DNA of 29,976 nucleotides, taken from positions 1,346,618 to 1,376,593 of the forward strand of contig BFEA01000304.1 of the NCBI GenBank assembly GCA_003427395.1. The letters are read 5' to 3'. Below are positions 19,798 through 29,761 of this stretch, in pieces. This DNA comes from Chara braunii. Taxonomy: Eukaryota; Streptophyta; Charophyceae; Charales; Characeae. Position 1 is the first letter of the stretch, and each line of letters starts with the position of its first letter. The notes beneath the pieces were generated by a model. That model made no database searches, was not told where the DNA came from, and saw nothing but the letters and a program-made list of their open reading frames with translations. A program made the position numbers and the translations under genes.

Positions 19798-20879
19798 CGG
19801 TTCGCACAGATCGAGGACGAACTTGTGACTCTTTGTGGCAACCACTGCCTCCTTCACCTCCGCACTCCTTATGTCTGCCTCCAAGGGGTCGTTGCCAAAT
19901 GGTGCGATGGATGTCACGTCGCCCGTGTCATTCCATTTTATGTGCACAATGCCTTCGGCGAGCGCGATCTCTCGACTCTTCAGTCTACTGCCAGTCAACA
20001 CGGACAGGACCTTATTCCTCCAGTTGACGGACAGCTTCTTGTGACCGGCCAGCTTCTCCGTCGCCTCGATCGATCTGTCGTCGCCGCAGCCCATGTAGGG
20101 CGGGCATTCCTTGAACAGCGAGGAGTCAGTGACATATTTCGTGCTCCCGTCCCACAACTCAGCATCCAAACCACGACTCTCAAACTGTCTGAAAATTGCG
20201 GACCTTGATTTCAGGAACGGGAACCTCTGGCTCCAATCCGCGTCCTGCCTTTTGTCGTGCTTGAACTGGTAGTAGTTCCACAGACGCACCAGCACCCGGT
20301 CGCACTTCACCAAATTCACCACCTCCTGGACGCTCAGCTTTCCGAGCTTCGCCAACGCTGGGAAGACGGCCTGTACCCAAACCACCTCGCAAGCGAGCAC
20401 CTTCTTCAGGACGCGACACTTCTCGTTGTCTGTCAGCGACTCCATCGTTTTCCAACAATGCGCGTCCGGCTCTGGCACTTGCACGAACCTCTCGCCCTCC
20501 TCTTTCTCCTTTTTGCCTTTCTTTGACGGCGGTTCCACAGGGACGTTGTACACGACCTCCTTCCTGCCCAGCTTGTCATTATGGATGTATGCAACCCCAG
20601 GCTTCACATTTTTGACTTTCTTCTTCCGCATGATCCACTTTGCGCCGTCGTGTCCGAGCAATCTGCCTGTCTCCCATTTCTCGAAAAACTCGACGGCCAG
20701 TTTCCAGACGTTCTCCCCTGCCATCGCCAACGGGAAATAGGAACGCAGGGCAACGCCTTGTTTCCTGATGGCCTCCTCGCCCTGCTGATCTGCGAGAATC
20801 CACAAGTTGTTGTGCGGTGTCATGTTGAGTGCGACATTACAGAATTCACGCCACTTCCGGACCTGATCCTGTTTTCCGA
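19798..20879 (-). CDS. Exon 2: linker region between ParB-like and methyltransferase-like parts
   Basis: About 360 codons, beginning GKQDQVRKWREFCNVALN and ending KFVLDLCEP. The start corresponds to the helical segment that usually follows a ParB/Srx domain. A basic stretch (PPSKKGKKEKEEGER, near 20500-20545) may be a nuclear localisation signal. Aromatic- and Trp-rich helices (VVWVQAVFPALAKLGKL, LVRLWNYYQFKHDKRQD) follow. The end, KSHKFVLDLCEP, sits where a beta-class amino-methyltransferase would carry its DPPY motif, but the motif is not conserved. No catalytic assignment is possible from sequence alone. Confidence 0.6.
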
Positions 20880-22414
20880 TGGGGTCCCCATAACAGCACG
20901 CGGGCAACCGGCGCGCTTCCACTGCCACCTAATGTCCCTCATTGACAGCTTCAGCTGTCGTGGGGGCGCCTTCAGGTCCTTCTTGTCGTCCTGGGAACTG
21001 ACAATGAAGTACCCTTCGAAGTCGCCGTCCGAAAAGTAGACCATTCGTGCAGGCCACCGCTCGAAATTGTATTTCCTGGCCACCTCGCTGCCGAGCAGCG
21101 ACCTCGCTGCAGCCGCGTTGTGCTGCCCACACACCGCGTAGTAGTAGTATTGTCCCGCCAGCTCATCCCTCCAATCCTCCGGTCTCAGACGTTCTGCCCT
21201 GGTCCCCGGAGCCGGTTTATCAAGCCCCAGGGGCGCCAGTTTCAGGGTTGGTAAATCGTAAGACTGCGCTTTGTTTTCGAACGCCAACCGCATCGCTTCT
21301 TTGATCCCTTCCACGAGCACGGGATCCAGGGACCGCTGGTTGTACAGGTCCTCCCAGTCCCCGAGGTCGACGACCTGCGCAGGGCTAATGTCGAACTCCC
21401 GCTTTGTCCGAACGCCGTCTTTGTACTCGAGGAAGTACCCGGCGTCGATGTCGATGGGAGTCCCTATTGTCGGTGGAGAAGACGGTCCAGACTCAGGCTG
21501 CTTCTGTCTCGAAGACGGTCGTTTGGCAACCTGCCGGCCCTGGTCCCCCTCGGTCCCCTTGCGTTTCTCCCCCTCAGTCCTGGGGGCCTTGCTCTTTAAC
21601 TTCTTCGTAGAACCGGCGAACTCGTCTGGATGATCCCCCCTCCTCTTTTGCGGAGCTCCTTGTGAGCCCAGGCCTCCCGCGTCCACCTCCTCCACACCCT
21701 GTCCCTCGCTCGCCTCCAAGTCGACCTCTCGGCTCTCGCCACGGTGCAGCTGAGTGGCGGGACCAGAACCCAGATCACCGCCCTCCGCCCCTGCCCCACT
21801 TGACTCGCAACCGCTGCACAGCTTCAACGGCAACGACAGCTCCAGGGATGGGTTGACGTCGCAGGGGACGTCTAGAGCGATATTTTTGTCCTCCAACATG
21901 TCGAAAAATTCACGCGCCAAAACAAAACCGCCCCCGAGAACGAGTTCTCTGTAGAACGGGGTGTTCACAGCACCCGCTCCGAACCCCTCACACAATTCGA
22001 GGTCCAACAACGTCCCTTTCGAATTGGCAACGACGTTGCCCTTGGCGCCATAAACTTTCTGCATATAGAAATGTCGCCGGCCCCCCTTTGCGTCCTCCCA
22101 CCGCAAGACGGCACCAAGCACTCTACGCCTTCTGCTGTCATCGATGAAGATGACNGCCGGCCCCCCTTTGCGTCCTCCCACCGCAAGACGGCACCAAGCA
22201 CTCTACGCCTTCTGCTGTCATCGATGAAGATGACAGGACCACATGGCTGCACAGTGGGGTTGGAAGCGTCTCCACAGCACCAGTCGATGAACCATTTCGA
22301 CCTCGAATGGTTCGACCACCCCTGCGTGGCAGTAGACGACCGCCTCGTGGAATCTTTTCGTGATTCCTTCCCGGAGGTCCCTGTTGGCTCCACCTCGCCC
22401 TTGGAAGAAGACAT
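20880..22414 (-). CDS. Exon 1: ParB/sulfiredoxin-like domain protein, N-terminal part (broken by artefact and a frame slip)
   Basis: The ATG at 22412-22414 opens MSSSKGEVEPTGTSGKES; an in-frame start 16 codons upstream is possible. The order is a hydrophilic leader, a globular region (KWFIDWCCGDASNPT to FFDMLEDKNIALDV), a disordered charged linker (about 21530-21830, basic KKLKSKAPRTEGEKRKG) and a ParB/Srx-like domain (about 21470-20930). That domain has GQYYYYAVCGQHNAAAARSL at about residues 394-413, resembling the YFYSFGGCHRYAA motif of sulfiredoxin and the phosphate-binding G.RR..A box of ParB. Asn replaces the usual Arg after His. Known members are CTPase/DNA-partition proteins, nucleases or ATP-dependent reductases, so the fold does not fix a function. 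The frame breaks at the 79-bp duplication (22076-22234) and by one base between about 20930 and 20870. Confidence 0.6.
22076..22234. repeat. Exact 79-bp duplication around one N: unmerged contig overlap
   Basis: 22076-22154 and 22156-22234 are identical and are separated only by the N at 22155. Deleting 80 bases (one copy plus the N) brings the reading frame upstream (from 22414) and downstream (to ~20930) back into register. This is strong evidence for an assembly artefact rather than biology. Confidence 0.95.
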
Positions 22415-23745
22415 ACTGTCTGCGAACGACAACGCAAATCGAACAGCACACCATGAAGTCAATGTCTGTCAAAACACAGGAGAAACAGAACACTCGCTGT
22501 CGCACGTCAACGCAGGCTGCAACGCAGCGAAAGCCGCGCACGAAGACACCCGGACACTCAAATCCGGAACGGTGAGAAGGGGTAGTCAGCCGGGATCCGA
22601 ACTTCAAGCGAGCAGGAGACCAAGAGGCAGATAGAGAAAGAGAAGCAAGTGAAAACTCGCAGTGCGCATGGGATCACGCGCTATTTATGCGGCACACGGG
22701 GCACCCCGAAGAACAAAGAAAGACAAATGCACAGTGAAAATCGCGAAGTTCGCTGGGATCCGAACAAAAGGACGGTGCGTGAGATAGAGACGGCGGAAGC
22801 AGATTCCGGAAATTTTTCGCAGGAATCAACTGGCGGTCATGTTCGAAGCTCGCGGTCGACGGGGTAGTGTTCCCGACAGTCCAACAGCAGAAGCTCGCCG
22901 GGAGCCAAACCAGAACAGAGAGGCAGCCATGCAGCCAGCGTCCCAGAACCGTGCTCGACCAAACGCACTCCGGAACTGTTGTCGGGCGGGTTGTGCAACC
23001 CACCTGGAACCACGAAGACTCACGACAAAGCAACGCACCTCCCGAAACGTGAAGTTCGCCGGGATCCGAACTTCAGAACGATGCGACAGGTAGAAACGGC
23101 GTCTCGGACACACGATCCGCAAGTCTAAGGTTGTTAAACTCAAACTCGACCCAGGAAGGCCACACCGGAATGAAAGGCTGGTTGAAATGGAGGAGTCCAG
23201 GGACCTACGAAATGTTGACATGGCTGTCCCTTTCGAGCTTGGGTCCATCCAGTGCCAAGCTGTGCATAACGCGAGATCGAAAATCGGAGTAGTTCGGATT
23301 AGGGCGGACTTTGGCTGTTGCCGGAATCCACGAGGGATCCGGAAGACCACCGTCTGAGGCAATAGACAGGCGACTCGTGAAGTTCGCCGGGATCCGAACT
23401 TCAGGAGGACGCGAGAAAGAGAGACAGAGAAAAACATCCAAAGGTGCATGAGGAAAAACCCCAGGGTCCCACAGCCGACCGCAGGTTTCGATGGCAGCAG
23501 TCATCGAGTCCAGGCGTAATTGGTAGCAGGACCGTTTCCGACTCCGCTCAGCACTCGAAGCTCGGAGGCCGGCAGGACGCACAGGCCAAACCGCGAAGTT
23601 CGTCGGGATCCGAACTTCAAGAGGGCGCGACAAGGAAAGAGACGGCGTGCACTACCAACTGCTGCCTCCCGCGCCTTTCTCCACTGTTAAAACTCTGCTA
23701 TGTTCGGCAGCACACAAGCCTCTCACTCGTCTCCCTTCTTTTCGC
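22415..23745. repeat. Upstream flank of the ParB-like gene with five GGATCC palindromes
   Basis: Complete 24-nt palindromes (GAAGTTCG, 8-nt centre, CGAACTTC) stand at 23051-23074, 23379-23402 and 23595-23618, with partial ones at 22589-22605 and 22745-22765. Each is followed by a related purine-rich stretch such as CAGGAGGACGCGAGAAAGAGAGA. Intervals are 153-329 bp, so a longer repeat unit may be dispersed here. There is no supported gene; on the minus strand this is the region where the ParB-like gene's promoter and 5' UTR should lie. Confidence 0.8.
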
Positions 23746-24756
23746 TTAAGCAGGATGTCCAACCACACGTCCAGATCTTGTGACAATCGCGGTTCCTCGG
23801 GGACGAGGTCGCGAACCGTAACCATACAAAGCATTCATTGACGATCCGTAAACGCGGACCAGCGGATCGTCGACCGTTGCAGTTTTCAAAAAGACGAACA
23901 TGTATTTCATCCTAACAAACACTCCCGGTCGTGCTAAGGAGTTCCCTATACAGTCCCGTATGGCGGACACTTTCTCCTCGACCTCCCTAAGCAACGAAAA
24001 GTTTTGGACCGGCCCTGCTATAACCAAATCTCGCCACCCGTCTACACGTTCAGGCCCGGGCGTCGGCACGAATTTAGACCCCTCGATTGCCACCTCGTTG
24101 CGTGATACAAGCACAACTACATCGACGAGTTTCCAGCTCTTGTTCGACGCAGCGACACATAGAACTCTGGCGAAATCAGACCCGGACACAATCAATCGCA
24201 CACAACATTATGACACAACTTGTGGAGAATTCCCAGGGCACCGGAGCGGGTACTGGCCCAGGAACGACCAGTGACGAGCGCAGTCCAGCAACTCTTGTTT
24301 CCGCGAGCCTCCCCAAGTTCGTGGCGACGAGCTGACGTAGTGGCATTCGAGGCGGCTGAAATGGCGGCTAATGCAGCCCGGCGCTCTGTGCATGTGGTTC
24401 AGGAACTCGTGTCCGAGGACAGCGTCAGACAGCGGGATGAGGTTCCCGAACTCCAACATGTTGGCGAATTTGTACTGGCTTGCCCAAGGGCAGCGACTCT
24501 CCATCGTGGCCCAATTCCAATCGCACCAATCGTCAATATGCGCGTCCCTGCATGGGACGACGGTCATCCAGGGGTCCTAGTCGAAGTCCTCTGCGGTCGC
24601 TCCGTGGATCGTAGTCACACCGTTGAAATGCCGCACTGATCTCTCGCGCAAGGAGGAAACGGTTCTGCCAAGTGAATGTGCGTTTCGGGACTCATGGTTT
24701 GTGGTGTCGAGAAGATCGACTCAAAGATTCGTGGTGTCGAGAAGGTCCCATCCATT
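23746..24756 (-). pseudogene. Unrecognised protein frame with three in-frame stops
   Basis: One reading frame stays open from about 24756 to 23746 apart from TGA (24721-24723), TAG (24577-24579) and TAA (24208-24210). The middle portion is rich in Trp, Cys and His (DDWCDWNWATMESRCPWAS, then GHEFLNHMHRAPGC). The last ~150 codons look globular, with VLCVAASNKSWKLVDVVVLV, KFVPTPGPERVDGW and LARPGVFVRMKYMFVFLK. A DLLDTTN repeat lies near the first stop. I do not recognise a family. The same orientation and interruption pattern as the genes downstream suggest part of the same cassette. The opposite-strand 139-codon frame (24220-24639) cannot be excluded but looks like a shadow. Confidence 0.45.
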
Positions 24757-24859
24757 ACGCGCCCTACACACCACGCGCACATACCAAACGACACACACGG
24801 GGACGCTGACACTTGTAAACATAGTTGGCGAGCAATCAAACGACATAGGTCCCTCGTTG

Positions 24860-26455
24860 TGGTTGTGCACTAGGGTTGGAACGCGAGTTGGGTTTTACGA
24901 AAGGCAAGAACCTGAAGCTCGCTGGGATCCGAACTTGGCGGAATGCCGTGGGAGAGACACAGCTGTCTATCAAACTCGCCTTTCCATTCTTTCCTAAAGT
25001 TCGGATTCCGGCGGACTTCACATTTTCACAGGTCCATTGCTGTGGTTGTGAACTGGGGTTGCAACTCGAGTTGGGTTTTACGAAAGGCAAGAGCCTGAAG
25101 TTCGCCGGGATCCGTACTTCGCGAAATGTCGTGGGAGAGAAACAGTTGTCTGTCAAACTCGCCTTTCCATTCTTTCTTGAAGTTCGGATCCCGACGTACT
25201 TCACATTTTGACAGGTCCAGTGCTGTTGTTGTGCACTGGGGTTGCAACTCGAGTTGGGTTTCACGAAAGGCGAAAACCTGAAGTTCGCCGGGATCCGTAC
25301 TTGGCGAAATGCCGTGGGAAAGAAACAGCTGTCTGTCAAACTCGCCTTTCCATTCTTTCTTGAAGTTCGGATTCCAGCGGACTTCACATTTTCACAGGTC
25401 CACTGCTGTGGTTGTGCACTGGGGTGGCAAGTCGAGTTGGGTCTTACGAAAGGCAAGAACCTGAAGTTCGTCGGGAGCCGTACTTGGCGAAATGCGGTGG
25501 GAGAGAAACAACTGTCTATCAAACTTGCCTTCCCCTCTTTCTTGAAGTTCGGATTCCAGCGGACTTCACATTTTCACAGGTCCACCGCTGTGGTTGCCCG
25601 CTGGGGTTGCAGCGCGTGTTGGGTCTTGCGGAAGGCGTGAACCGGAGGTCCACCGGGATCCGAGGTTGGCGAAATTACGTGGGAGAGACACAAATGTCTA
25701 TCAAACTCGCCTTCCCGTGTTTTCTTGAAGTTCGGATCCCGGCGGACTTCACATTTTCACAGGTCCCCCGTTGTCGTGTGGTGGCTGCAAAAAGTTCGTC
25801 GTTGGATGACAGACCAGGTTCGATGACCGACGAGGTTTGCCGTCCAGTGGCGTTCGATGTCCGCCAACATTTCGATGCCCGCCGAGCCAGTGCTGTTGTT
25901 GTGCACTGGGGTTGCAACTCGAGTTGGGTTTTACGAAAGGCGAGAACCTGAAGCTCGTCGTGATCCGTACTTGGCGAAATGCCGTGGGAAAGAAACAACT
26001 GTTTATCAAACTCGCCTTTCCATTCTTTCTTGAAGTTCAGATTTCAGCGGACTTCACATTTTCACAGGTCCACTGCTGTGGTTGTGCACTGGGGTGGCAA
26101 CTCGAGTTGTGTTTTACGAAAGGCAAGAACCTGAAGTTCGCCGGGATCCGTACTTGGCGAAATGCGGTGGGAGAGAAACAGTTGTCTATCAAACTCGCCT
26201 TCCCCTCTTTCTTGAAGTTCGGAGTCCAGCGGACTTCACATTTTCACAGGTCCACAGCTGTGGTTGCCCGCTGGGGTTGCAGCGTGTGTTGGGTCTTGCG
26301 AAGGCGTGAACCGGAGGTCCACCGGGATCCGAGCTTGGCGAAATTACATGGGAGAGACACAGATGTCTATCAAACTCACCTTCCCGTGCTTTCTTGAAGT
26401 TCGGATCCCGGCGGACTTCACATTTTCACAGGTCCCCCGCTGTCGTGTGGTGGCT
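24860..26455 (+). repeat. 183-bp tandem array, eight units in a higher-order pattern
   Basis: The word CCTGAAG (or CCGGAGG) recurs at 24911, 25094, 25277, 25460, 25642, 25947, 26130 and 26311. Units are 181-183 bp. Units 3-4-5 plus an insert of ~120 bp (about 25770-25890) are duplicated as units 6-7-8 plus the same insert, a 670-bp higher-order period. Each unit has two diverged copies of the GGATCC palindrome, one as GAAGTTCGCCGGGATCCG and one as GAAGTTCGGATTCCGGCGG, flanked by ACTTCACATTTTCACAGGTC. 183 is 61 codons, so long open frames appear on both strands (for example 24836-25522 minus and 25242-25640 plus). I attribute these to the repeat, not to a gene. Confidence 0.92.
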
Positions 26456-26474
26456 GCAAAAAGTTCGTCGTTGG

Positions 26475-26645
26475 ATGACCAACAAGGTTCGATGACCGAC
26501 GAGGTTTGCCGTCCAGTGGCGTTCGATGTCCGCCAACATTTCGATGCCCGCCGATATTTGATGGGGCGCCAGGTTCGATGCCAAACAAGGTTCGATGGCC
26601 GACAAGGTTCGATGGCCAGCAACGTTCGATGTGCAACAACGTCGT
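26475..26645 (+). repeat. 17-bp minisatellite (AGGTTCGATGGCCGACA)
   Basis: Around ten imperfect copies of AGGTTCGATGGCCGACA follow the last 183-bp unit. The first few copies also occur inside the insert at about 25805-25885, and the array is longer here. Confidence 0.8.
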
Positions 26646-26849
26646 CACAAACAGTCTACTGTTCGCTCGGGGTACATCAACGAGTGTGATGGATTGGTCG
26701 CTCGCCGCCAGGTTGGTCATTCGCGCACGGTGCCACGTGTGTTTTGTTATTACATTTGATACTGGCGAAAAACACACACGCGGTGACAACGATGAGACAA
26801 CACACCCGATCAATCGACCGATTGCGAGCTCTCTGTTCGTGTTCGGCCA

Positions 26850-27170
26850 TTGATCGACTGGGTGCGTCTGCTGTCCCGACAATGTCACCTCCTGCTTTGA
26901 TTGATCATCCATTCGGCAGATCAGCGGCGGTATCGTGATCAATCGTGATGGTCCTGTTCATCACTCACGTGCGGTATGGCCGATGTCACCACTCAGGTGT
27001 GGATGATTGATCTGATGAGTGGAGAAAGATCCGATCTGCCGCGCGGTTATTATGTTTCGTGACCGGTCGCCTCATGCTCGATCGAAGCTTTCATCATGCA
27101 TCAGTTACTCAGCTCATGAGAACTGCCCAATGAACGGCCGATCGAAACACGCGGTGACAATGTCGAGAAT
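26850..27170. repeat. Diverged copy of the foldback family
   Basis: 27017-27165 resembles the right arm of the foldback at 27.28-27.81 kb (GAGAAAGATC, GCGCGG, TTATGTTTCGTGA, CATCAGTTACTCA, then CGATCGAAACACGCGGTGACA). TTGATTGATCATCCATTCGG near 26896 resembles part of the left arm. It is an older or rearranged member of the same element family. Confidence 0.5.
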
Positions 27171-27282
27171 GATCTGATCGTGCTCCATCGATCTAGACTG
27201 CATATAATCAAGGGATATTATCTACCTTGTGCTATGGACTGTCTATAATCAATAATGAATACTATCAAATCAAGGAGTGCTG

Positions 27283-27806
27283 TCTATCTACCCATCTATT
27301 CTATCTCTGTCGCCGCGTGTTTCGATTAATCATCCTTTGGGAGGATCGACGGCTACTGCGTTGGGACAGCAAATAGGAACAATGGAATGTGGTCAGTGGT
27401 CAGGATGTGATGAACTGACGAATGCCGATAGCTCCGATCGAACGGATTGTGGTCGGTCACGAAACATAATCACCCCGCACTCGATCGGATGTTTCTCCAT
27501 TCATTAGTTTCATACACAACAAGATCACATGAGATCCACACACAAACGTGTGGATCTCATGTGCTCTTGTTGTGTATGAAAATGATGAACGGAGAAACAT
27601 CTGATCCAGCGCGGGGTGTTTATGTTTCGTGATTGGCCACAGCGTGTTCAATCGGAGCTATCGGCATTCATCAGTTCATCACATCCTGACCACTGACCAC
27701 ACTCCATTGTTCCTGTTTGATGTTTGAATGTTGTAGCCCTCGACCTGCCCAAAGTGTGATTGGTCGAACCACGCGGCGACAGAGATACAATGGATGGATA
27801 GATGGA
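27283..27806. mobile_element. Foldback element: near-perfect ~260-bp inverted repeat with 6-nt loop
   Basis: The arms 27283-27541 and 27548-27806 are reverse complements with about 85-90% agreement and a few indels. The centre is GAGATCCACAC, ACAAAC, GTGTGGATCTC (27531-27558). Outer ends match as TCTATCTCTGTCGCCGCGTG on the left and its complement on the right. No coding capacity is present. It fits a foldback transposon or hairpin MITE; a target-site duplication was not identified. Confidence 0.88.
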
Positions 27807-27964
27807 CAACAGATTACAGTTCTTCATTAGAGCGTACGGAATCGCCGGATATTACGCACGCATGTCGCTCAACGCCAGAATACAGCAGGAGTACCCTCGG
27901 GATGCGAAACAATTCATTCAACCATGGCCGCACACCTTGGCGACAACCTCCGCGCGTTCAATCG

Positions 27965-28310
27965 GCGAAACAACACACACGCACACGAACAGACACACGC
28001 ACACACAAAAGCACACACACGCGCACACACGCCGTGTAAACAAACACGTCCCTCAAGTAGGGACACTACATACGCAAACCCAAAAAAAAAACACTCCAAC
28101 ACACAATCAACCGCACGCGCACATGCAAAGACACACTCGTCACGCACAAACAAACACAAACACAACCGCATGCGCACACGCAAACACACACTCGTCACGC
28201 ACAAGCAAACACAAACACAACCGCACTCGCACATGCAAACACACACTCGTTCAAACAGCGCTGATGTGTCAGCAGAAAAGCCGCCCACAAGCGTTCACAG
28301 AAACACACAC
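27965..28310 (+). repeat. CA-rich tract with three 55-bp repeats
   Basis: AACACACACGCACACG-type sequence passes into a 55-bp unit containing CAACCGCA..CGCACA and CAAACACACACTCGTCACGC, with CCGCA at 28111, 28166 and 28221. The frames across it are His/Thr-rich artefacts. Confidence 0.85.
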
Positions 28311-29122
28311 GTCCCGGGTTCGTGCGCACTCACCTTGTGAGAATGTCGAGTGAAGATGCGTGCGGATCCCGTCGTCGACCGAGACAGGAATGCTGCGACC
28401 TTGTGCCATGCGCTTTGTGTTGACGATGGTAATGCGTGGAGCGTCGGATGCGCTGATCCAGAATCGAGATGTCGTCGTTGAGTCGACGGGATGTCGACGC
28501 GTGACGTCGAAGATGACGCGGGCCGCGACTAGGGAGGTGGAGGGAGATGCGTCGTAGAAAAGGTGGCGACCAGGGTTTCGAACGGCTGTCCGTTTGCTTC
28601 GCTACCTATGGTGCTCCAGCTGGGCGGGGCGATGGTGTTAACGACAATGGTGGTGCGAGGCGTCCGTCCGGCAGCATCTACCCAGCAAAAAACGCAGAAA
28701 GCGGCGTTCACGCCCCGGGCGCCGCTCGTATTTGTAGGCGCGCGTGGGTCGGGTCCCCTTCGGGTCTTCCATTTCGGAGTGCCTCGCAGGGTCCGTTTGA
28801 CGCCGCGACAGGTTGGCCACACGTCGTTCCGTGCATCGAACGGTGGCCACACGTCAAATTTCCCGCTAGGGGGGACACGGTGCGCGCGACATGGCAAAAA
28901 AAAGTCCCTTCGAACAGGGCCTTCCTGGCGTCATGGAAAAGGGCCGTCGTCCCCGGCCCCTTGCGTTTTTGTGTTCACGTTCGCGGGCCCCGCCAAAGGG
29001 GTTTTCGGGCTGCGCGGGGGAGGGGTGTTTTTCGGTATGCGTCTGGAGGGTTTTTTTTTGGGCGGGGGGGGCGGAGGCGGTTGGGCCCGGTTTTCAGCAG
29101 TGCACATTGCGAAGTCGCATTC

Positions 29123-29152
29123 TGGCCGTCCGATTTGCGGATCGGACGGCCA
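29123..29152. other. Perfect 12-bp hairpin
   Basis: TGGCCGTCCGAT (29123-29134) pairs perfectly with ATCGGACGGCCA (29141-29152) across a TTGCGG loop. It is not followed by a T-run and no adjacent gene is supported, so its role is unknown. Confidence 0.85.
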
Positions 29153-29690
29153 TAGCGCGTCTCCTAACATGGTGTCTGTGGCACTTCCTGCGCGGGCGTC
29201 CGACGTGCATTTTCGAACCTGGCGTGGGGTGCGATGACAGATGACCATCTGACTGTGGTCTGGTGCTGTCCATTTGCGTCTCCTGCCCGACGAGCTGGTC
29301 CGCGCGATGCCATGTAAGCAACTTCCTCCATCGCCTGCGCAAAATCCGTTGTCGCGCCTCGTGTCTCCGAGAGAGGGCGTCTTGATTTACCCCCGCCATC
29401 GCGTCTGTCGAGTGAGCTTCGACATCCCCTCTTTGCGTTCTGCGTCATCGCGTGTCCACCGTTGTCTGCGCTTCGCCCTCGTGACGTGGCCGACCGCGCC
29501 ATTCAAGGTGCAGTGCTGTTCTGTCTGCCCACGTGTCCTCCATCGACTACAACTGCTGGCGTTGGGGTTGAGGTGCATGCATGTGTGCGCATAAGACGCG
29601 TTGCATCGTGCCACGTATAGCGGGTGGCGGGTACCGCTGTCGGTGTGAAGGGATTCGAGTTCGCGGCGTCCATCCCTCCGTGCTGTTCAC

Positions 29691-29761
29691 TCTCGCTCGT
29701 TCATTCCTTTTTTATGATTCGTTTTCTTGTTCTGTGTTCATTCTCGCTCGTTCATTCCTTT
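29691..29761 (+). repeat. 51-bp direct repeat
   Basis: TCTCGCTCGTTCATTCCTTT is present at 29691-29710 and exactly repeated at 29742-29761, with partly similar flanks. Confidence 0.85.

Noticed and set aside
24220-24639. 139-codon plus-strand frame
   Set aside because: It overlaps the better-looking minus-strand frame (WC/H-rich and then globular); the plus version lacks recognisable features, though it cannot be fully excluded.
24836-25522. 228-codon minus-strand frame with repeated AGIRTS-like peptides
   Set aside because: It falls inside the 183-bp array, which is open on both strands because the unit is a multiple of three; no start, splice or domain evidence.
27802-28353. His/Thr-rich frames of 124-183 codons
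   Set aside because: They are translations of the CA-rich tract and its 55-bp repeats.
28570-28640. tRNA-like box B (CGTTCGAAACC) on the minus strand with a downstream TTTT
   Set aside because: No matching box A or cloverleaf could be drawn; a single 11-mer is not enough.
28563-29237. 224-codon plus-strand frame
   Set aside because: Open frames overlap in several phases here, and this one crosses T9 and G8 homopolymers; there is no recognisable motif.
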